NCBI GenBank assembly: GCA_000436755.1
Contig: FR887337.1
Coordinates: 1-7,891, forward strand
Length of the DNA: 7,891 nt
Direction of reading: 5' to 3'
DNA from: Clostridium sp. CAG:253
GTDB taxonomy: Bacteria > Bacillota > Clostridia > Lachnospirales > Lachnospiraceae
In this document: piece after piece, positions 7,117-7,891 of the stretch
How the letters are laid out: each line of letters begins with the position of its first letter
Position numbering within the stretch: position 1 is the stretch's first letter
Translations under genes and position numbers: made by a program
The notes under the pieces: model-generated
Database searches by the model: none
What the model saw: the letters and a program-made list of their open reading frames with translations, nothing else
Told to the model about the DNA's origin: nothing

Positions 7117-7891
7117 TTATGAATGTTTTTCAGCAAAATCCAAAACTTTTTTTGTAAATTCAGACGGTTTTGCTGCTTTGGCAATATTGATAAGGTACTC
7201 AAAAGGAACACTTAAAGTTCCGCGGCCTGTACCCATATCGATTGCCGGCTTGTTGGTACCGTGGAAATCTGAACCTCCACTTGGGAGCAGCTCGTATTTA
7301 TTGCAGAGTTTTCTGACATAAGCTTCATCCTGAGTAGTGTGGTTTGAATATTTTGCCTCCATACCTTTCAGACCGGCGGCTTTGAGTCTTTTGATAAGGG
7401 CTTCAAGCTCCTTTTCTTCGAGTTTATAGTGGAGGGGATGTGCAAGTATTGGAACACCGCCTGATTCGAGGATAAGTTCAATACCTTCTTCAGGAGTTAT
7501 ATATTTTCTTGGAACATAGTAAGGACAATGTATATCAAGATATTTATCAAAAGCCTCGGCAGTGTTTTTGACTACACCGTGGTTAATGAGCCATCTTGCG
7601 AAATGTGCTCTGGTGATTACGGTGTCTGGATTTCCTTCCTGGAGTTCCTCGTAAGTCATATTTATTGAAGCTGCCCGGAATTTGGCAACCATTTCTTTGT
7701 TTCTCTCAACTCTTCTTTCAACCAGAAGATTAGAGATTTTTGTAAATGCAGGATTTTTGTAATCAATAAAAAGTCCTACTATATGAATGTCTCCATCTTT
7801 ATAACCGACCGAAAGTTCAGTTCCCGGGACAAATAAAACGGGAGCATTCTGCTCTTTTACGGCAGCAGCGGCACTTTCTATGCCGCCGACA
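7117..7891 (-). CDS. PHP-domain phosphoesterase (TrpH/YciV-like), N-terminus beyond window
   Basis: The minus-strand frame is open from the stop at 7117-7119 to the window edge, showing 257 residues; the ATG at 7692 is internal and not the true start. PHP enzymes are metal-dependent phosphoesterases. This one resembles the TrpH/YciV group, known for 3',5'-nucleoside bisphosphate phosphatase and 5'-3' exoribonuclease activity. Visible in order (numbered from the window edge): VGGIESA (1-7), metal-ligand-type E25 in PGTELSV, H36 in DIHIVGLFID, RNKEM (63-67), ITRAHFARWL (92-101), H151 in PILAHPLHYK and SDFHG (207-211) with the metal-binding Asp and His. The N-terminal HxH and the expected TDHD motif lie outside, so roughly the first 40-50 residues are missing. 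It converges on yajC across a shared terminator and shows no functional link to it. The exact substrate is unproven. Confidence 0.88.
   Translation of the reverse strand, partial: VGGIESAAAAVKEQNAPVLFVPGTELSVGYKDGDIHIVGLFIDYKNPAFTKISNLLVERRVERNKEMVAKFRAASINMTYEELQEGNPDTVITRAHFARWLINHGVVKNTAEAFDKYLDIHCPYYVPRKYITPEEGIELILESGGVPILAHPLHYKLEEKELEALIKRLKAAGLKGMEAKYSNHTTQDEAYVRKLCNKYELLPSGGSDFHGTNKPAIDMGTGRGTLSVPFEYLINIAKAAKPSEFTKKVLDFAEKHS

Overview
The window is AT-rich DNA with strong Shine-Dalgarno sites (AAGGAG/GGAGG) and short intergenic gaps. Its gene content (stand-alone AICAR transformylase plus PurO-type IMP cyclohydrolase, class II aldolase, tgt-yajC, a HAAS/DUF1700 membrane protein) points to the Clostridia, most likely a gut-type Lachnospiraceae. 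That placement is inferred from protein character and gene order; no search was run.

Layout. (1) 36-1954: two genes for the last two steps of IMP synthesis, a formyltransferase lacking the usual fused cyclohydrolase domain followed by a separate PurO-like cyclohydrolase. (2) 1955-2217: a 263-bp non-coding stretch with a long inverted repeat whose arm sequence recurs a third time just before the next gene's ribosome binding site. It is the most unexplained piece of the window. (3) 2218-3833: a TPR-like protein of unknown role and a patatin-like lipid hydrolase with an unusual oxyanion-hole motif, joined by an ATGA stop/start overlap. (4) 3834-4917: a class II fructose-bisphosphate aldolase with its own promoter, a roughly 100-nt structured leader and a strong intrinsic terminator. 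(5) 4968-5466: a HAAS/DUF1700 membrane protein with its own -10 box. (6) 5477-7105: tgt and yajC, coupled by an ATGA overlap and closed by a bidirectional terminator. (7) 7117-7891, minus strand: a PHP-domain phosphoesterase converging on yajC and running off the window edge.

Most of this is housekeeping: purine synthesis, glycolysis, queuosine tRNA modification and the Sec accessory protein YajC. I see no CRISPR array, tRNA, rRNA, transposase, phage gene or recognisable defence system. The best leads for something undescribed are the triple-element region 2011-2196, the fba leader 3869-3970, and the coupled TPR/patatin pair. Three listed starts were moved downstream of the longest possible ORF start (fba, DUF1700 protein, tgt) because the ribosome binding sites and promoter elements place them there.
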